Source of the DNA: JABCPE02 sp963530895
GTDB lineage: Bacteria > Bacteroidota > Bacteroidia > Flavobacteriales > Weeksellaceae
Reading direction: 5' to 3'
Length of the DNA stretch: 14,766 nt
Assembly: GCA_963530895.1 (NCBI GenBank)
Contig: CAUSFO010000041.1
Location: 1 to 14,766 of the forward strand
The position numbers were made by a program, and so were the translations under genes. The first letter of the stretch is position 1; each line of letters begins with the position of its first letter. Below, one piece after another: positions 1 through 7,952 of the stretch. A model generated the notes under the pieces. It saw only the letters and a program-made list of their open reading frames with translations, ran no database searches and was not told the origin of the DNA.

Positions 1-37
1 AATATGATTATTATTTTTTATATTTTAATCAAAAATA

Positions 38-91
38 AATCTTTCTAAAGCAAATATCCTAATTTATAATGATATTTCCATTAGAAAGATT
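38..91 (-). terminator. AT-rich inverted repeat, possible terminator of the leftward gene run
   Basis: An 11-bp perfect inverted repeat (38-48 AATCTTTCTAA, 81-91 TTAGAAAGATT) encloses a second 7-bp perfect repeat (52-58 AAATATC, 71-77 GATATTT) with a 12-base loop. On the minus strand the hairpin lies about 45 bases beyond the stop codon at 137 and is followed by a T-rich stretch (TATTTTTG). Position and T-tract suit a factor-independent terminator, but the stem is very AT-rich, so it could instead be a protein-binding palindrome or element end. The rest of 1-136 shows no gene. Confidence 0.4.
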
Positions 92-136
92 GTCCCTATT
101 AAACAAGATTTTTCTTTTGTCAATCTGAAAAGTCAT

Positions 137-511
137 TTAATCCAATTTCTGAATGAATAGCTTTTCTGCAAATATATCAATATTCCCTCCGTTGTCAATC
201 AGTATAATTTCCCAGTGCTGATGTTTTTCTGTTTTCTCTTTGCACAAAATAGACTGGATATACAGGTTGTCACCACAGTAGCAATGAGGGTTTATAGACT
301 GCTCTCCAGCTTGGATTTTTACATTAAAACTGCTTGTGTTATGAAAAATTAACTGCTGCCGCTCCAAATCAGCATTCAATTTACTTACAGAAATTACCAA
401 ATCCTGTGGCTTTATGGGATTATCCGCATCAAAATTAAAATAGATGGAATGGATTTTCGCATCAGATAGATTGTTTATGAGTTCATTGTGCTGTATATTA
501 GTGAGTTTCAT
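137..511 (-). CDS. Unrecognised 124-residue protein
   Basis: I do not recognise the family. The protein is 124 residues, has no signal peptide or membrane segment, and appears cytoplasmic and soluble. Three cysteines (77, 79, 90) lie in a His-Cys-Tyr-Cys-Gly context followed by a short beta-rich stretch; this might bind metal, but one pair plus a distant cysteine is weak evidence. It is the last gene of the leftward run, 39 bases after the stop of the 264-residue gene, so it is probably co-transcribed with it. Its small size and place at the end of an AT-rich accessory block would fit an immunity or other cargo protein, but nothing in the sequence proves this. The ATG at 511 is the first in the open frame. 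Confidence 0.6.
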   Translation of the reverse strand: MKLTNIQHNELINNLSDAKIHSIYFNFDADNPIKPQDLVISVSKLNADLERQQLIFHNTSSFNVKIQAGEQSINPHCYCGDNLYIQSILCKEKTEKHQHWEIILIDNGGNIDIFAEKLFIQKLD

Positions 512-550
512 GAATTGTTTTTTTAGTTGGTCTGAAAACTGCAGAGTCGA

Positions 551-1345
551 TTATTTTCGCTGTAGAATCCTTTGTTTAGCAGTTTGCTGGTAATCTTTCT
601 TACCAAAAATTAAATCAAATGGACTAAATAGTTTGCATTCGTTTTTGGTGACCATGTTATCATATTCAAACAAGCCTTGTACTCTTTCATCATCTAATGA
701 TAACAGGTTTTTTTCTATTATCAATAAAGCAACCAATGCCGTATTGAAAAAACAAGAAGGAAACCTCTTAATGTAGTGTAATAAATCAGGCGATAAGACT
801 TCTGCGGCTTGAATAAATTTAAAATGGTTGGCTTGCAAATTCCTTAAAACATCATTAAAGATAGTAGTACCCATCTCTGGATATAGATGCCCAGTATTAT
901 CATTAGTCATTATTGGGAATCCATAATAGTAGTGTGAAAGTTGGAAGGAGTTTTGTGCAAAAAAAAGATTACGGAACTCTTTTGATTCGTCTTCTAACAT
1001 CTTTAAAAAAGCATTACCCATCTCTTGCTCAAAAAAATCACCTACATCCTTGTTATACGACGCTAGTTGCAAATAAAATCCCTTATAATTTTGGGAATAG
1101 TCAAATCGCATTTCTGTATAGGAACTTTTGTTTATACCAAACCGTATTTTATTTTTAAATACTTTAGGGTGTAATTCGCTAGAATTATCAGCAATAAAAG
1201 CAATTAGTTTTTTTAAGAATTCATCTTTGTCCATATAAGTAAAATAAGGAAGTAAAACTACAATGAATTTGTGGTTTATAAAATATAATTTTGGAGTATT
1301 TCCATTGATATTGTTGGGAATAGGGTGCTTTTTTCTCTTCCCCAT
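551..1345 (-). CDS. Unrecognised protein, up to 264 residues
   Basis: Family not recognised. The protein is rich in aromatic residues and lysine, has no obvious signal peptide, and contains one hydrophobic helix (about residues 201-212, ending in ALVALLIIEK) that looks more like a buried core helix than a membrane span. The start is uncertain. The first ATG (1345) makes the gene overlap the preceding 208-residue gene by 70 bases in another frame; a second ATG at 1234 (residue 38, Met-Asp-Lys-Asp-Glu-Phe) would leave a 41-base gap and remove the overlap. I saw no ribosome-binding signal that decides between them. It sits between the 208- and 124-residue genes in a tightly packed leftward run. 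The region is AT-rich, consistent with accessory DNA. Confidence 0.6.
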   Translation of the reverse strand: MGKRKKHPIPNNINGNTPKLYFINHKFIVVLLPYFTYMDKDEFLKKLIAFIADNSSELHPKVFKNKIRFGINKSSYTEMRFDYSQNYKGFYLQLASYNKDVGDFFEQEMGNAFLKMLEDESKEFRNLFFAQNSFQLSHYYYGFPIMTNDNTGHLYPEMGTTIFNDVLRNLQANHFKFIQAAEVLSPDLLHYIKRFPSCFFNTALVALLIIEKNLLSLDDERVQGLFEYDNMVTKNECKLFSPFDLIFGKKDYQQTAKQRILQRK

Positions 1346-1902
1346 AAAATCTCAGTTTTGACATAGTTAGACAACTCTTCATGTATTTTATCTGCCGAAC
1401 CAGCCATACCAAAAGAGTTATATTTATAAATCTCTTGAAGATTATTTTGTTCATTAAGTTGTTCTATAACAATTTCATAATCAGTGCTTTTATATATGTT
1501 TGTTAGTTTAACCAAAGAAACATATTGATTAACATCACCTTCATTTTGTAATCCTTTCAAAAGATAATGAAATGGATGTAAATAGATGGTTTCTATTGCT
1601 CTACTATTGGGTATGACAGAAGTAATCTCTTTTACAAAAAAGTCCTTAAACTTATGTGCAGCACAACTTTTTGTGAATAAAATTTTTGTTTCATTTAAGT
1701 CTATTTTTATCTCTTCATTGAAATCAGAGAAAAATACATCAAAAAATTCAAAAAATGTATTTCCTCGATGCTGACAAATAGAGTATAAATCGTCTGTAAT
1801 CTTAATAAGATATACACTATCTATGGTATCAATAAAATCTTTCTTTAGTTTTAGCATATTGTTATCTTTTTGTAGTTTGTCTAGTTTTGCTGCTTTTAAC
1901 AT
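1276..1902 (-). CDS. Unrecognised 208-residue protein
   Basis: Family not recognised. It is a soluble-looking alpha/beta protein with no signal peptide or membrane segment and a lysine-rich N-terminus. The ATG at 1902 follows the stop of the WG-repeat gene by 11 bases, which implies co-transcription and possible translational coupling. A second ATG at 1857 (residue 16, Met-Leu-Lys-Leu-Lys-Lys) is an alternative start. The 3' end overlaps the first 70 bases of the next gene if that gene begins at 1345. The overlap could be genuine, could disappear with the later start of the next gene, or could mark a frameshift that split one longer gene in two. Base composition is AT-rich like its downstream neighbours. 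Confidence 0.6.
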   Translation of the reverse strand: MLKAAKLDKLQKDNNMLKLKKDFIDTIDSVYLIKITDDLYSICQHRGNTFFEFFDVFFSDFNEEIKIDLNETKILFTKSCAAHKFKDFFVKEITSVIPNSRAIETIYLHPFHYLLKGLQNEGDVNQYVSLVKLTNIYKSTDYEIVIEQLNEQNNLQEIYKYNSFGMAGSADKIHEELSNYVKTEILWGREKSTLFPTISMEILQNYIL

Positions 1903-1913
1903 TAAGGATAAAT

Positions 1914-3293
1914 TTACTCTTTTTTCGGATTTCCCTGCAAATCCATGTAGAATTTCTTTTTGCCAAGATGCACTTCTATAGAGCCTCCATAGCTATTAAA
2001 AAGATTGACCCAGTCGTATATAATAGGAATTACTTCCTTTCCTTCCGTATTTACAAAGCCCCACTTTTCATCGCGTTTTGCTTCACAAAGCCCCTTGAAA
2101 ATATAGTTTCCTAATTTGTCATATATTACAGGAATCACCTCCTTACCTTGGGTATTGATGTAGCCCCATTTATCTCCGCGCCTTACTTTCGCAAAGCCAT
2201 TTTCAATATCAGAAAAAGAATTAGAAAAATACTCTGCTTCATCATACACAAAGGGAGCTATTATTTCATTTTTCTGGTTGATGTAGCCCCATTTACCATT
2301 ATACCACACAGGGATTATTCCTTCTCTGAAATAAGACCCTTTAACAGCTTCATATTTACAAGGAATTATTTCTTCTCCTTGGGTATTGATAAACCCAAAT
2401 TTGTCATTGAGTTTCACCAAAGCAGTTCCCTTTTCAAATCGGCTCACATAATGATGAAAAATAAGCCACATGGTTTCATATTTTGGAGGAACAAGTATTT
2501 CTCCTGTTTCCTTTATGTAGCCTATTTTTCCATCTTTAAACACTACATGGATGCCTTCTGTAGGTGGAAGTATATTGGCATATATAAAGGGAATGATGAC
2601 CTTGTTATCCCAGTCAATGACACCCATTTTGCCATTTTTCACTGCTCTTATTTTATCTTTGGGTTTTGGATAATAATCATCTGTGCGGATAGCATCATAC
2701 TCAAAGGGAATGAGCGTTTTACCATCTTTATTAATAAATCCCCAAAGTCCATTTTTCTTGGCTTTGGTGTAGTCAGTATTGTAATGGAAGGATTCAGCTT
2801 CTTCGTATTCTGCAGGAATCAGCATTTTGCCATCTTTATCGACAAAACCCCATTGTCCCTTGAATTTTACTAAAGCCCTTGAGGAGCTGAATTTCTGAGC
2901 TTCTTCATAAAGAAAAGGAATGACATTTTCTCCTTTGGTATTAATGCCGCCCCACTTATTGTTTTTCTTTACCCAAGCGATTTTTTCAGGATAGCCAAAG
3001 CCTTGGGCATCATCATACTCTATGGGCGTTACTTTCTTATTGTCAAAGGTTACATATCCATATTTTTTAGTTTTTTTGTCTTGGACAATGAGTATATCCA
3101 CAAGATTACTTTCCTTAATTGAAGAATATTGCTCCCTCCACTTTGATGCGAACTGGCGGCGGCTCATCCCTCGGAAATCCACACCGCTTGCCATTATCTG
3201 AAAATCTTCATGTATATGCTTTACACGAGTCGTATCTTGAGCAGGAAACATACTGCCCAAAAGAAATAATAAAAGTAAAAAAACTAATTTCAT
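1914..3293 (-). CDS. Secreted WG-repeat (KWG) protein
   Basis: The 459-residue protein begins with a cleavable signal peptide: a Lys at position 2, a leucine/phenylalanine-rich core, and likely cleavage before Gln19. It should therefore be periplasmic or exported. After an N-terminal region of about 75 residues, ten tandem WG repeats follow, each built on a W/Y/F/M/I-G-[YFGV]-[IV] motif, then an acidic/Gly turn, then [IV]-[IV/T]-P-x-x-Y. They begin near residues 77, 113, 147, 183, 222, 256, 298, 334, 375 and 410, with a degenerate eleventh unit at the C-terminus. This is the WG_beta_rep family, whose repeats form small beta units and whose biochemical role is mostly unknown. It lies 57 bases after the LPS permease stop, with no TAnnTTTG promoter in between, and 11 bases before the next gene. 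Repeat assignment is firm; function is not. Confidence 0.9.
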   Translation of the reverse strand: MKLVFLLLLFLLGSMFPAQDTTRVKHIHEDFQIMASGVDFRGMSRRQFASKWREQYSSIKESNLVDILIVQDKKTKKYGYVTFDNKKVTPIEYDDAQGFGYPEKIAWVKKNNKWGGINTKGENVIPFLYEEAQKFSSSRALVKFKGQWGFVDKDGKMLIPAEYEEAESFHYNTDYTKAKKNGLWGFINKDGKTLIPFEYDAIRTDDYYPKPKDKIRAVKNGKMGVIDWDNKVIIPFIYANILPPTEGIHVVFKDGKIGYIKETGEILVPPKYETMWLIFHHYVSRFEKGTALVKLNDKFGFINTQGEEIIPCKYEAVKGSYFREGIIPVWYNGKWGYINQKNEIIAPFVYDEAEYFSNSFSDIENGFAKVRRGDKWGYINTQGKEVIPVIYDKLGNYIFKGLCEAKRDEKWGFVNTEGKEVIPIIYDWVNLFNSYGGSIEVHLGKKKFYMDLQGNPKKE

Positions 3294-3350
3294 GAATTTA
3301 TTATTTTTATTTCTTTCAATAGATAGAATTTTTACTTTTTATTGAAAAAA

Positions 3351-4523
3351 TTATTGGTATCGTTTATGCTCTTTATGCTTTGAAAATCTCTTTATCAAAG
3401 GCATTATCCAAGATTTGTATTTCTCTACATCTAGGATTTGTGAGTCTGTATTGGCTTTGTAAGTTATCCAAATACTGAAAGGCAGGAATATAAAATTCGG
3501 TAGCCAAGCAGCGATATATGGGTCCATTTCTCCCTTCCAAGCCATGTTCTCTGCAGAAATATTGAGAACGAAAAATATGATGAATATGATGATGGAAAGA
3601 AGAATTGGCATTCCTATTCCGCCCTTTCTTACGATAGACCCTAGACTGGTTCCTATCAGCAGGAATAAAACACTCATCACCGAATACGCCAAAATCTGCT
3701 GTTGGTGCATTACTACTTTTGCATAAAGTTTGGCATGTGAGAGCATTTCTTCGTTTTTTGCTTCAATGTTTTTTTGGATGAGGTCTATTTTCTCATGTGC
3801 ATTGAAGAGTATTTCCAGTTTTTTATCTTGGTTTATAGAATCTAAACTAAATGGCGCCTGAGTTTTTTTGTTCTTATTTTTGTCTTTGTTTTTATCCAAA
3901 ATTTCTATGAAAGAACTGCTCTGAGAAACTAAATCTGAAGAAATTTCAGAGTATCTTTTTTGTTTTTCGGCTTTTACGAGGTCTACAGTAGAGTTGAGCT
4001 GTGCATAGTTCTGGAACTCATAGCTGTCTGTGATTTTTTCACTCTCGATAGCCTTGTCAAGAAGCTCACTGATGTCAAAATGAGACACTAAAGAATCAAA
4101 CTTAATGGTCTGATTCTCCTGTCTGAAACGGTCTTGATAGTTTGGTTTAGCAAGATTATCTTCAAAAATATATCCATCATAAAGCACCATTCTCAGATAG
4201 TTGCTCCCTTGTTTGGAAACTATTTTTCCTCTTTTAGCAATGATGGTTCTTTGATCATCGAAACTACTGGCAGTTTTATTGATGAAAACACCCTCTATCA
4301 GTTCATCATTTTCTCCATAGAGTCGGTCGAATTTAATGGTTGTCCCAGGGAGTGAATTGATAAACTGCCCAGGCGTGAAATTCAGCGCCGGTTTGGAGGA
4401 AACGATGTTATACAGCATATTCTTCGCTTTTCGCTGAAAATCAGGAATTACGAAGTTAGAAAACAAAAATAAAATAAAAGCCAGAACTAAACTTGTAAGA
4501 AACAAAGGTCTTATAATTCTCAT
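3351..4523 (-). CDS. LptF/LptG-family permease, C-terminal part (390 residues)
   Basis: This part carries membrane segment 3 (residues 7-28), the periplasmic beta-rich domain (about 30-255, including a lysine/asparagine-rich low-complexity stretch near 211-220), the second cytoplasmic coupling region (Leu-Tyr-Ala-Lys-Val-Val-Met-His-Gln), and segments 4-6 (about 276-296, 304-323, 334-356) with the family's typical Gly-rich LLIGTSLGS turn. Its ATG at 4523 directly abuts the TAG of the upstream part, and a GGAG lies 8 bases before the ATG, so ribosomes ending at the TAG could restart here. On its own it would lack segments 1 and 2 and the first LptB-contacting helix. In an uninterrupted gene this ATG would be an internal methionine. 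Family assignment is confident; separate expression is speculation. Confidence 0.6.
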   Translation of the reverse strand: MRIIRPLFLTSLVLAFILFLFSNFVIPDFQRKAKNMLYNIVSSKPALNFTPGQFINSLPGTTIKFDRLYGENDELIEGVFINKTASSFDDQRTIIAKRGKIVSKQGSNYLRMVLYDGYIFEDNLAKPNYQDRFRQENQTIKFDSLVSHFDISELLDKAIESEKITDSYEFQNYAQLNSTVDLVKAEKQKRYSEISSDLVSQSSSFIEILDKNKDKNKNKKTQAPFSLDSINQDKKLEILFNAHEKIDLIQKNIEAKNEEMLSHAKLYAKVVMHQQQILAYSVMSVLFLLIGTSLGSIVRKGGIGMPILLSIIIFIIFFVLNISAENMAWKGEMDPYIAAWLPNFIFLPFSIWITYKANTDSQILDVEKYKSWIMPLIKRFSKHKEHKRYQ

Positions 4524-4814
4524 CTAAGGAGCTCCAGCGGCTTTCATCGCAGCGAGTTCATAGCGCTCCCCAAAACCTCCAAAAGCCATGATGGAGGCGA
4601 GGAGTACAGTGAGTGGGAGAACCATCTTTATGACTCCCACACTCAGATAGTAGAAAAGTTTGGTCAGTTCCCATGTTGTCAGCCCTTTACCTCCAAGATT
4701 GAACATCTGTATCCAGATGATATTCACCATGAAAATGAAGAATAAAATACTGAAAATAAATATGAAAGGACCTAAAAAGGTTTTTATAATGTATAAATCT
4801 AATTTTTTTAACAT
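4524..4814 (-). CDS. LptF/LptG-family permease, N-terminal part (96 residues)
   Basis: This part encodes the permease N-terminus: membrane segment 1 (about 12-34), segment 2 (about 53-80) and the cytoplasmic coupling helix (GGFGERYELAAMKAAG, 79-94), then stops at TAG (4524-4526). In LptF/LptG proteins this helix docks on the LptB ATPase and continues directly into the third membrane segment, so a natural protein end here would be unusual. Translation starts at the ATG (4814) that shares one base with the lolA stop, which implies coupling to lolA. As a free 96-residue peptide it could not form a working transporter half, unless it assembles with the C-terminal part made from the next ATG. Confidence 0.6.
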   Translation of the reverse strand: MLKKLDLYIIKTFLGPFIFIFSILFFIFMVNIIWIQMFNLGGKGLTTWELTKLFYYLSVGVIKMVLPLTVLLASIMAFGGFGERYELAAMKAAGAP

Positions 4815-5443
4815 TATAACTCTGTGATTAGATAGTTTTTATAAAGGTTTTTATTAAAACTAAAAGTGGAAGGCTCTACTTTTAAGTTTTCTTTATACTG
4901 GCTGATGCTTATCGTTGTAATGTCGTTGTTATCAGCGTATTGCTCTATTTTTTCGATTTGTTTTTTTGCTTTATTAATATGCAGGAAAACATGCTTGATG
5001 CCGTTCTTTTTGGTAGGAGTCAGTTTTATAACCTCCAGATTGTTTTTATTTCCTGTATAGCTTATGTTGTAATCTTTCTTGTAAGAGTCTAGATAATTGA
5101 TAGGAGAGAGCATCGCCTCAGATCCGTTTGGTTTTGCGATGGTAACTTCCATGTCTTCAGCATTGATGTTGTATACTTTATTTCCATCAAATATCTGCTC
5201 ATTACCCATTATTTTGAGTTTATATTTATTCTTTGAAGCGTAGAAAATACCTGTTTGATTTTTAGAAACCTTGCCGTTGCTTCCCATTCCATACACGAAT
5301 TTAAAATACATTGTGCTTTTGGATTTATAATTGGCAGAGGTTTCGTCCAATATGTTTTTGGCTTTGGTATCTACTTTTTGAGCAGCAGCCAGACTTACGA
5401 TTCCTAAAGATAATATCAGTAAAGTTTTTTTGAAAAAAGTCAT
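4814..5443 (-). CDS. lolA: Outer-membrane lipoprotein carrier protein LolA
   Basis: The 209-residue product has a Sec signal peptide (two Lys near the start, a hydrophobic core, then Ala-Ala-Ala-Gln with likely cleavage after Ala21) and a mature part of about 188 residues with the alternating beta pattern of the LolA fold. Examples are the Met-Tyr-Phe-Lys-Phe strand, the Gly-Ile-Phe-Tyr-Ala-Ser strand, the NEQIFDGNKVYNI segment and the late IEKIEQYADNND strand-turn. LolA shuttles lipoproteins across the periplasm from LolCDE to the outer membrane; Bacteroidota generally have LolA without a recognisable LolB. The gene starts 19 bases after the ftsK stop, and its stop overlaps the permease start in TAATG, so the three genes form a tight envelope/segregation block. 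Identification rests on fold-like features and context, since LolA sequences diverge widely. Confidence 0.85.
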   Translation of the reverse strand: MTFFKKTLLILSLGIVSLAAAQKVDTKAKNILDETSANYKSKSTMYFKFVYGMGSNGKVSKNQTGIFYASKNKYKLKIMGNEQIFDGNKVYNINAEDMEVTIAKPNGSEAMLSPINYLDSYKKDYNISYTGNKNNLEVIKLTPTKKNGIKHVFLHINKAKKQIEKIEQYADNNDITTISISQYKENLKVEPSTFSFNKNLYKNYLITEL

Positions 5444-5462
5444 AATTTTAGATTTAATGAAA

Positions 5463-7937
5463 TTAATTATTTCTAAGGCTCTCCAAAAACTGTTCCAAAT
5501 GCTGAATATCAGAAATCAGCACTTCTCTAGCCTTCGCTCCGTTGAAACTTCCCACTACACCTGCGTTTTCCAGTTGATCCATGATTCGCCCTGCGCGGTT
5601 GTAGCCCAGTTTTAGCTGTCTTTGTAGCATGGAAGTAGAGCCTTGTTGTGTATTTACTACGATTCTGGCAGCCTCTTCAAATAGAGCATCCTTTTCATTT
5701 GCATCAAAATTTCCTGACCCAGCGCTTTCGTTTTCGCCCACATATTCAGGGAGTTCGTAGGCATTTGGATAGCCTTTTTGCTCACCGATGAAAGTTACCA
5801 CTTTTTCCACCTCAGGCGTGTCTATGAAGGCGCACTGTATTCTAATCATGTCATTTCCATTAGAATACAGCATGTCACCTTTTCCTATCAGCTGGTCAGC
5901 GCCTGTGCTGTCCAAGATGGTTCTAGAATCTACATTGGACATAACTCGGAAAGCCACTCTGGCAGGGAAATTGGCTTTAATCATCCCTGTGATGACATTT
6001 ACAGAAGGTCTCTGTGTAGCGATGATGAGGTGGATGCCAACAGCTCTGGCAAGCTGTGCTAGACGGGCGATAGGGTGTTCCACTTCTTTACCAGCGGTCA
6101 TGATTAAGTCCGCAAATTCATCCACTACCAGCACAATGTACGGCAGGTAGCGATGCCCATTTTCAGGGTTTAATTTTCTTTCCTTGAATTTTTTATTGTA
6201 TTCTTTCAGGTTTCTACAAAAAGCTTCTTCCAAAAGCTTGTAGCGGTTATCCATTTCAATACAAAGCGAATTTAATGTATTGATAACCTTTGAGTTGTCT
6301 GTTAATATAGCTTTTTCCGTGTCAGGGAGTTTAGCTAAATAGTGTCGTTCGATTTTGGAATAGATAGAAAGCTCCACTTTTTTAGGGTCTACCATCACAA
6401 ATTTCAGTTCGCTAGGGTGTTTTTTATAAAGCAGCGAAGTTAATATCGCATTGATACCCACAGATTTACCCTGTCCTGTAGCTCCCGCTATTAGTAGGTG
6501 AGGCATTTTGGAAAGGTCAGCCATGAAGATTTCATTGGAGATGGTTTTCCCAAATACTACGGGTAGATCCATGTCTGTGGAGTGGATGTTAGATGCTTGT
6601 AGAGCAGAACGCATAGATATCATCGCTGGAGTCTGTCGCGGAACTTCTATTCCCACGGTTCCTTTCCCAGGGATAGGAGCTATTATCCTGATACCTAGTG
6701 CAGAAAGACTTAATGCGATGTCATCTTGAAGCCTTTTAATAGTAGCAATACGAGTTCCAGATTCAGGGACAATCTCGTAAAGTGTCACTGTAGGACCTAT
6801 GGTCGCCTTAATTTTAGAAACACCGACATTGAAATTTTTTAGAACCTCTACGATTTTGTTTTTGTTTTGTTCTAGTTCTTCTCTATTGATGGTAATTTCC
6901 TCGTTGCCATAGTCTTTTAGTAAATCAAGGCTCGGCATCTGGAAATTAGCCAAATCTAATCTTTGGTCATAGAGACCGTGTTTTTCTACCAATTCATCAG
7001 CTTTTTTGTCTGGGTCTGTGATGATGTTAGCTGTAGGCGAAGGCTCTATGGTAATCTCGATATCATCATCTTTTTTAGGTTCATTATCAATGATGATTTC
7101 TTCATCAGTTTCGTTTTCAGGTTTTTTATTAGATGTAAGTTCATTCTTTTTTGCTAGAAATTTATCATCTATTTCGACACTAATGGTTGAGGCTTTTTTA
7201 GGCTCTTCCACTTCTGTTTCTACCTTTTCAGTGGTAGGATTTTCTTTTGCATTATTTTCAGTGATAGGTTCAGTAACTGACACTGGATTGGTGTTTTGTG
7301 CTGATATATTGGTGTTTATATCATCCTCTTCTTCATCTTTTTTGTATATTTCTTCTTGAATATCATCTTTTATGGATTGTATTTTTTCTTTCATTGTGGA
7401 GACTTTATCAGTAATATTGCTTAAACTGATATTAAATTCCAAAATGAAATACAAGGCAAAACTTAGAATAATACAAGTCCAAAGCCCAAAACTCCCTATA
7501 ATGTTAGAACCATAATCATAAATCTGATAGCCGAAAACACCGCTTAGAATGCCATTTCCTTTGGTAACAGCTCCCGTGAATACAGGCAGCCACGCCAAAA
7601 AGAAAAAACTATGGGAAATGGTTTTCCATGGCTTAAATAGTTTTATTCCTAAAATCAAAGTTCCAAAAACAAAAAGCAGGAAAGCAATGATAAACGCAGA
7701 AATTCCCACGCTTTCGAATATAAATACATTTCCCAGCCAGTCGCCCATCTTGCCAAAAATATTAGTGGATTTGATTTCCTTGTCTAGGAAATTCCCTATT
7801 TGGCTTTGGTTTTCTCTCCAGCTCATTAGGTAAGAAACAAAGGAAATAATGAGTATTACTGACAGAAATATAAGCGTGAAACCAAGCGCTATTCTTGGTT
7901 TTCGGAATTTTTTTGTAGGTGTGGTATTATTTTTCAT
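5463..7937 (-). CDS. ftsK: DNA translocase FtsK
   Basis: An 824-residue FtsK/SpoIIIE translocase, which pumps DNA at the division septum and helps resolve chromosome dimers. The N-terminus has four predicted membrane segments (about 17-38, 72-97, 108-124, 150-167). A charged, low-complexity linker rich in Glu/Lys/Asn/Thr follows (about 170-310). The motor comes next, with Walker A GATGQGKS (485-492) and Walker B LVVDEFADL (603-611), plus the conserved ATQRPSVNVITGMIKAN segment near 640-655. The C-terminal gamma winged-helix (about 748-810), which reads orientation sequences on DNA, is present. The linker is much shorter than in E. coli FtsK. The frame stays open to an earlier ATG at 8000, but I chose 7937 because a TAAATTTG promoter element lies inside that extension and the extra 21 residues are unlike family N-termini. 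lolA follows after 19 bases. Confidence 0.96.
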   Translation of the reverse strand: MKNNTTPTKKFRKPRIALGFTLIFLSVILIISFVSYLMSWRENQSQIGNFLDKEIKSTNIFGKMGDWLGNVFIFESVGISAFIIAFLLFVFGTLILGIKLFKPWKTISHSFFFLAWLPVFTGAVTKGNGILSGVFGYQIYDYGSNIIGSFGLWTCIILSFALYFILEFNISLSNITDKVSTMKEKIQSIKDDIQEEIYKKDEEEDDINTNISAQNTNPVSVTEPITENNAKENPTTEKVETEVEEPKKASTISVEIDDKFLAKKNELTSNKKPENETDEEIIIDNEPKKDDDIEITIEPSPTANIITDPDKKADELVEKHGLYDQRLDLANFQMPSLDLLKDYGNEEITINREELEQNKNKIVEVLKNFNVGVSKIKATIGPTVTLYEIVPESGTRIATIKRLQDDIALSLSALGIRIIAPIPGKGTVGIEVPRQTPAMISMRSALQASNIHSTDMDLPVVFGKTISNEIFMADLSKMPHLLIAGATGQGKSVGINAILTSLLYKKHPSELKFVMVDPKKVELSIYSKIERHYLAKLPDTEKAILTDNSKVINTLNSLCIEMDNRYKLLEEAFCRNLKEYNKKFKERKLNPENGHRYLPYIVLVVDEFADLIMTAGKEVEHPIARLAQLARAVGIHLIIATQRPSVNVITGMIKANFPARVAFRVMSNVDSRTILDSTGADQLIGKGDMLYSNGNDMIRIQCAFIDTPEVEKVVTFIGEQKGYPNAYELPEYVGENESAGSGNFDANEKDALFEEAARIVVNTQQGSTSMLQRQLKLGYNRAGRIMDQLENAGVVGSFNGAKAREVLISDIQHLEQFLESLRNN

Positions 7938-7952
7938 AAAAAGAATAAGTCG

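Larger units (their letters stand above)
3351..4814 (-). pseudogene. LptF/LptG-family LPS-export permease interrupted by an amber stop
   Basis: Two open frames lie exactly in one reading frame and together encode a full YjgP/YjgQ (LptF/LptG) permease of about 487 residues, the expected family size. They are separated only by one TAG codon at 4524-4526. The reconstructed protein has six membrane segments and a large periplasmic domain between the third and fourth. LptF/LptG partner the ATPase LptB to pull lipopolysaccharide from the inner membrane towards the outer membrane. The lost codon lies just after the ELAAMKAAG coupling-helix motif, where a hydrophobic residue is expected; TTG (Leu) to TAG is one base change. 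The start overlaps the lolA stop in TAATG. It may be a pseudogene, a sequencing error, a readthrough gene, or a gene expressed as two pieces by re-initiation. I cannot tell LptF from LptG. Confidence 0.85.

Noticed and set aside
1221..1454. 77-residue minus-strand frame spanning the overlap of the two orphan genes
   Set aside because: It is a third frame across both longer genes, with no start signal or protein-like pattern of its own.
2148..2873. 241-residue plus-strand open frame opposite the WG-repeat gene
   Set aside because: It is antisense to ten clear WG repeats and its regularity reflects the repeat on the other strand; no independent start signal or domain.
1914..3293. Regular DNA periodicity considered as a CRISPR-like or satellite repeat array
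   Set aside because: The periodicity is at protein level (WG repeats) with diverged DNA; there are no identical direct repeats with unique spacers.
3314..3347. 8-bp inverted repeat (TTTCAATA / TATTGAAA) between the LPS permease and the WG-repeat gene, considered as a terminator
   Set aside because: The loop is 18 bases, the stem is AT-only apart from one pair, and no T-run follows on the transcribed strand, so termination there is not supported.
5778..6150. Overlapping plus-strand open frames of 94 and 120 residues inside ftsK
   Set aside because: They lie opposite the conserved FtsK motor and C-terminal region and have no recognisable protein features.
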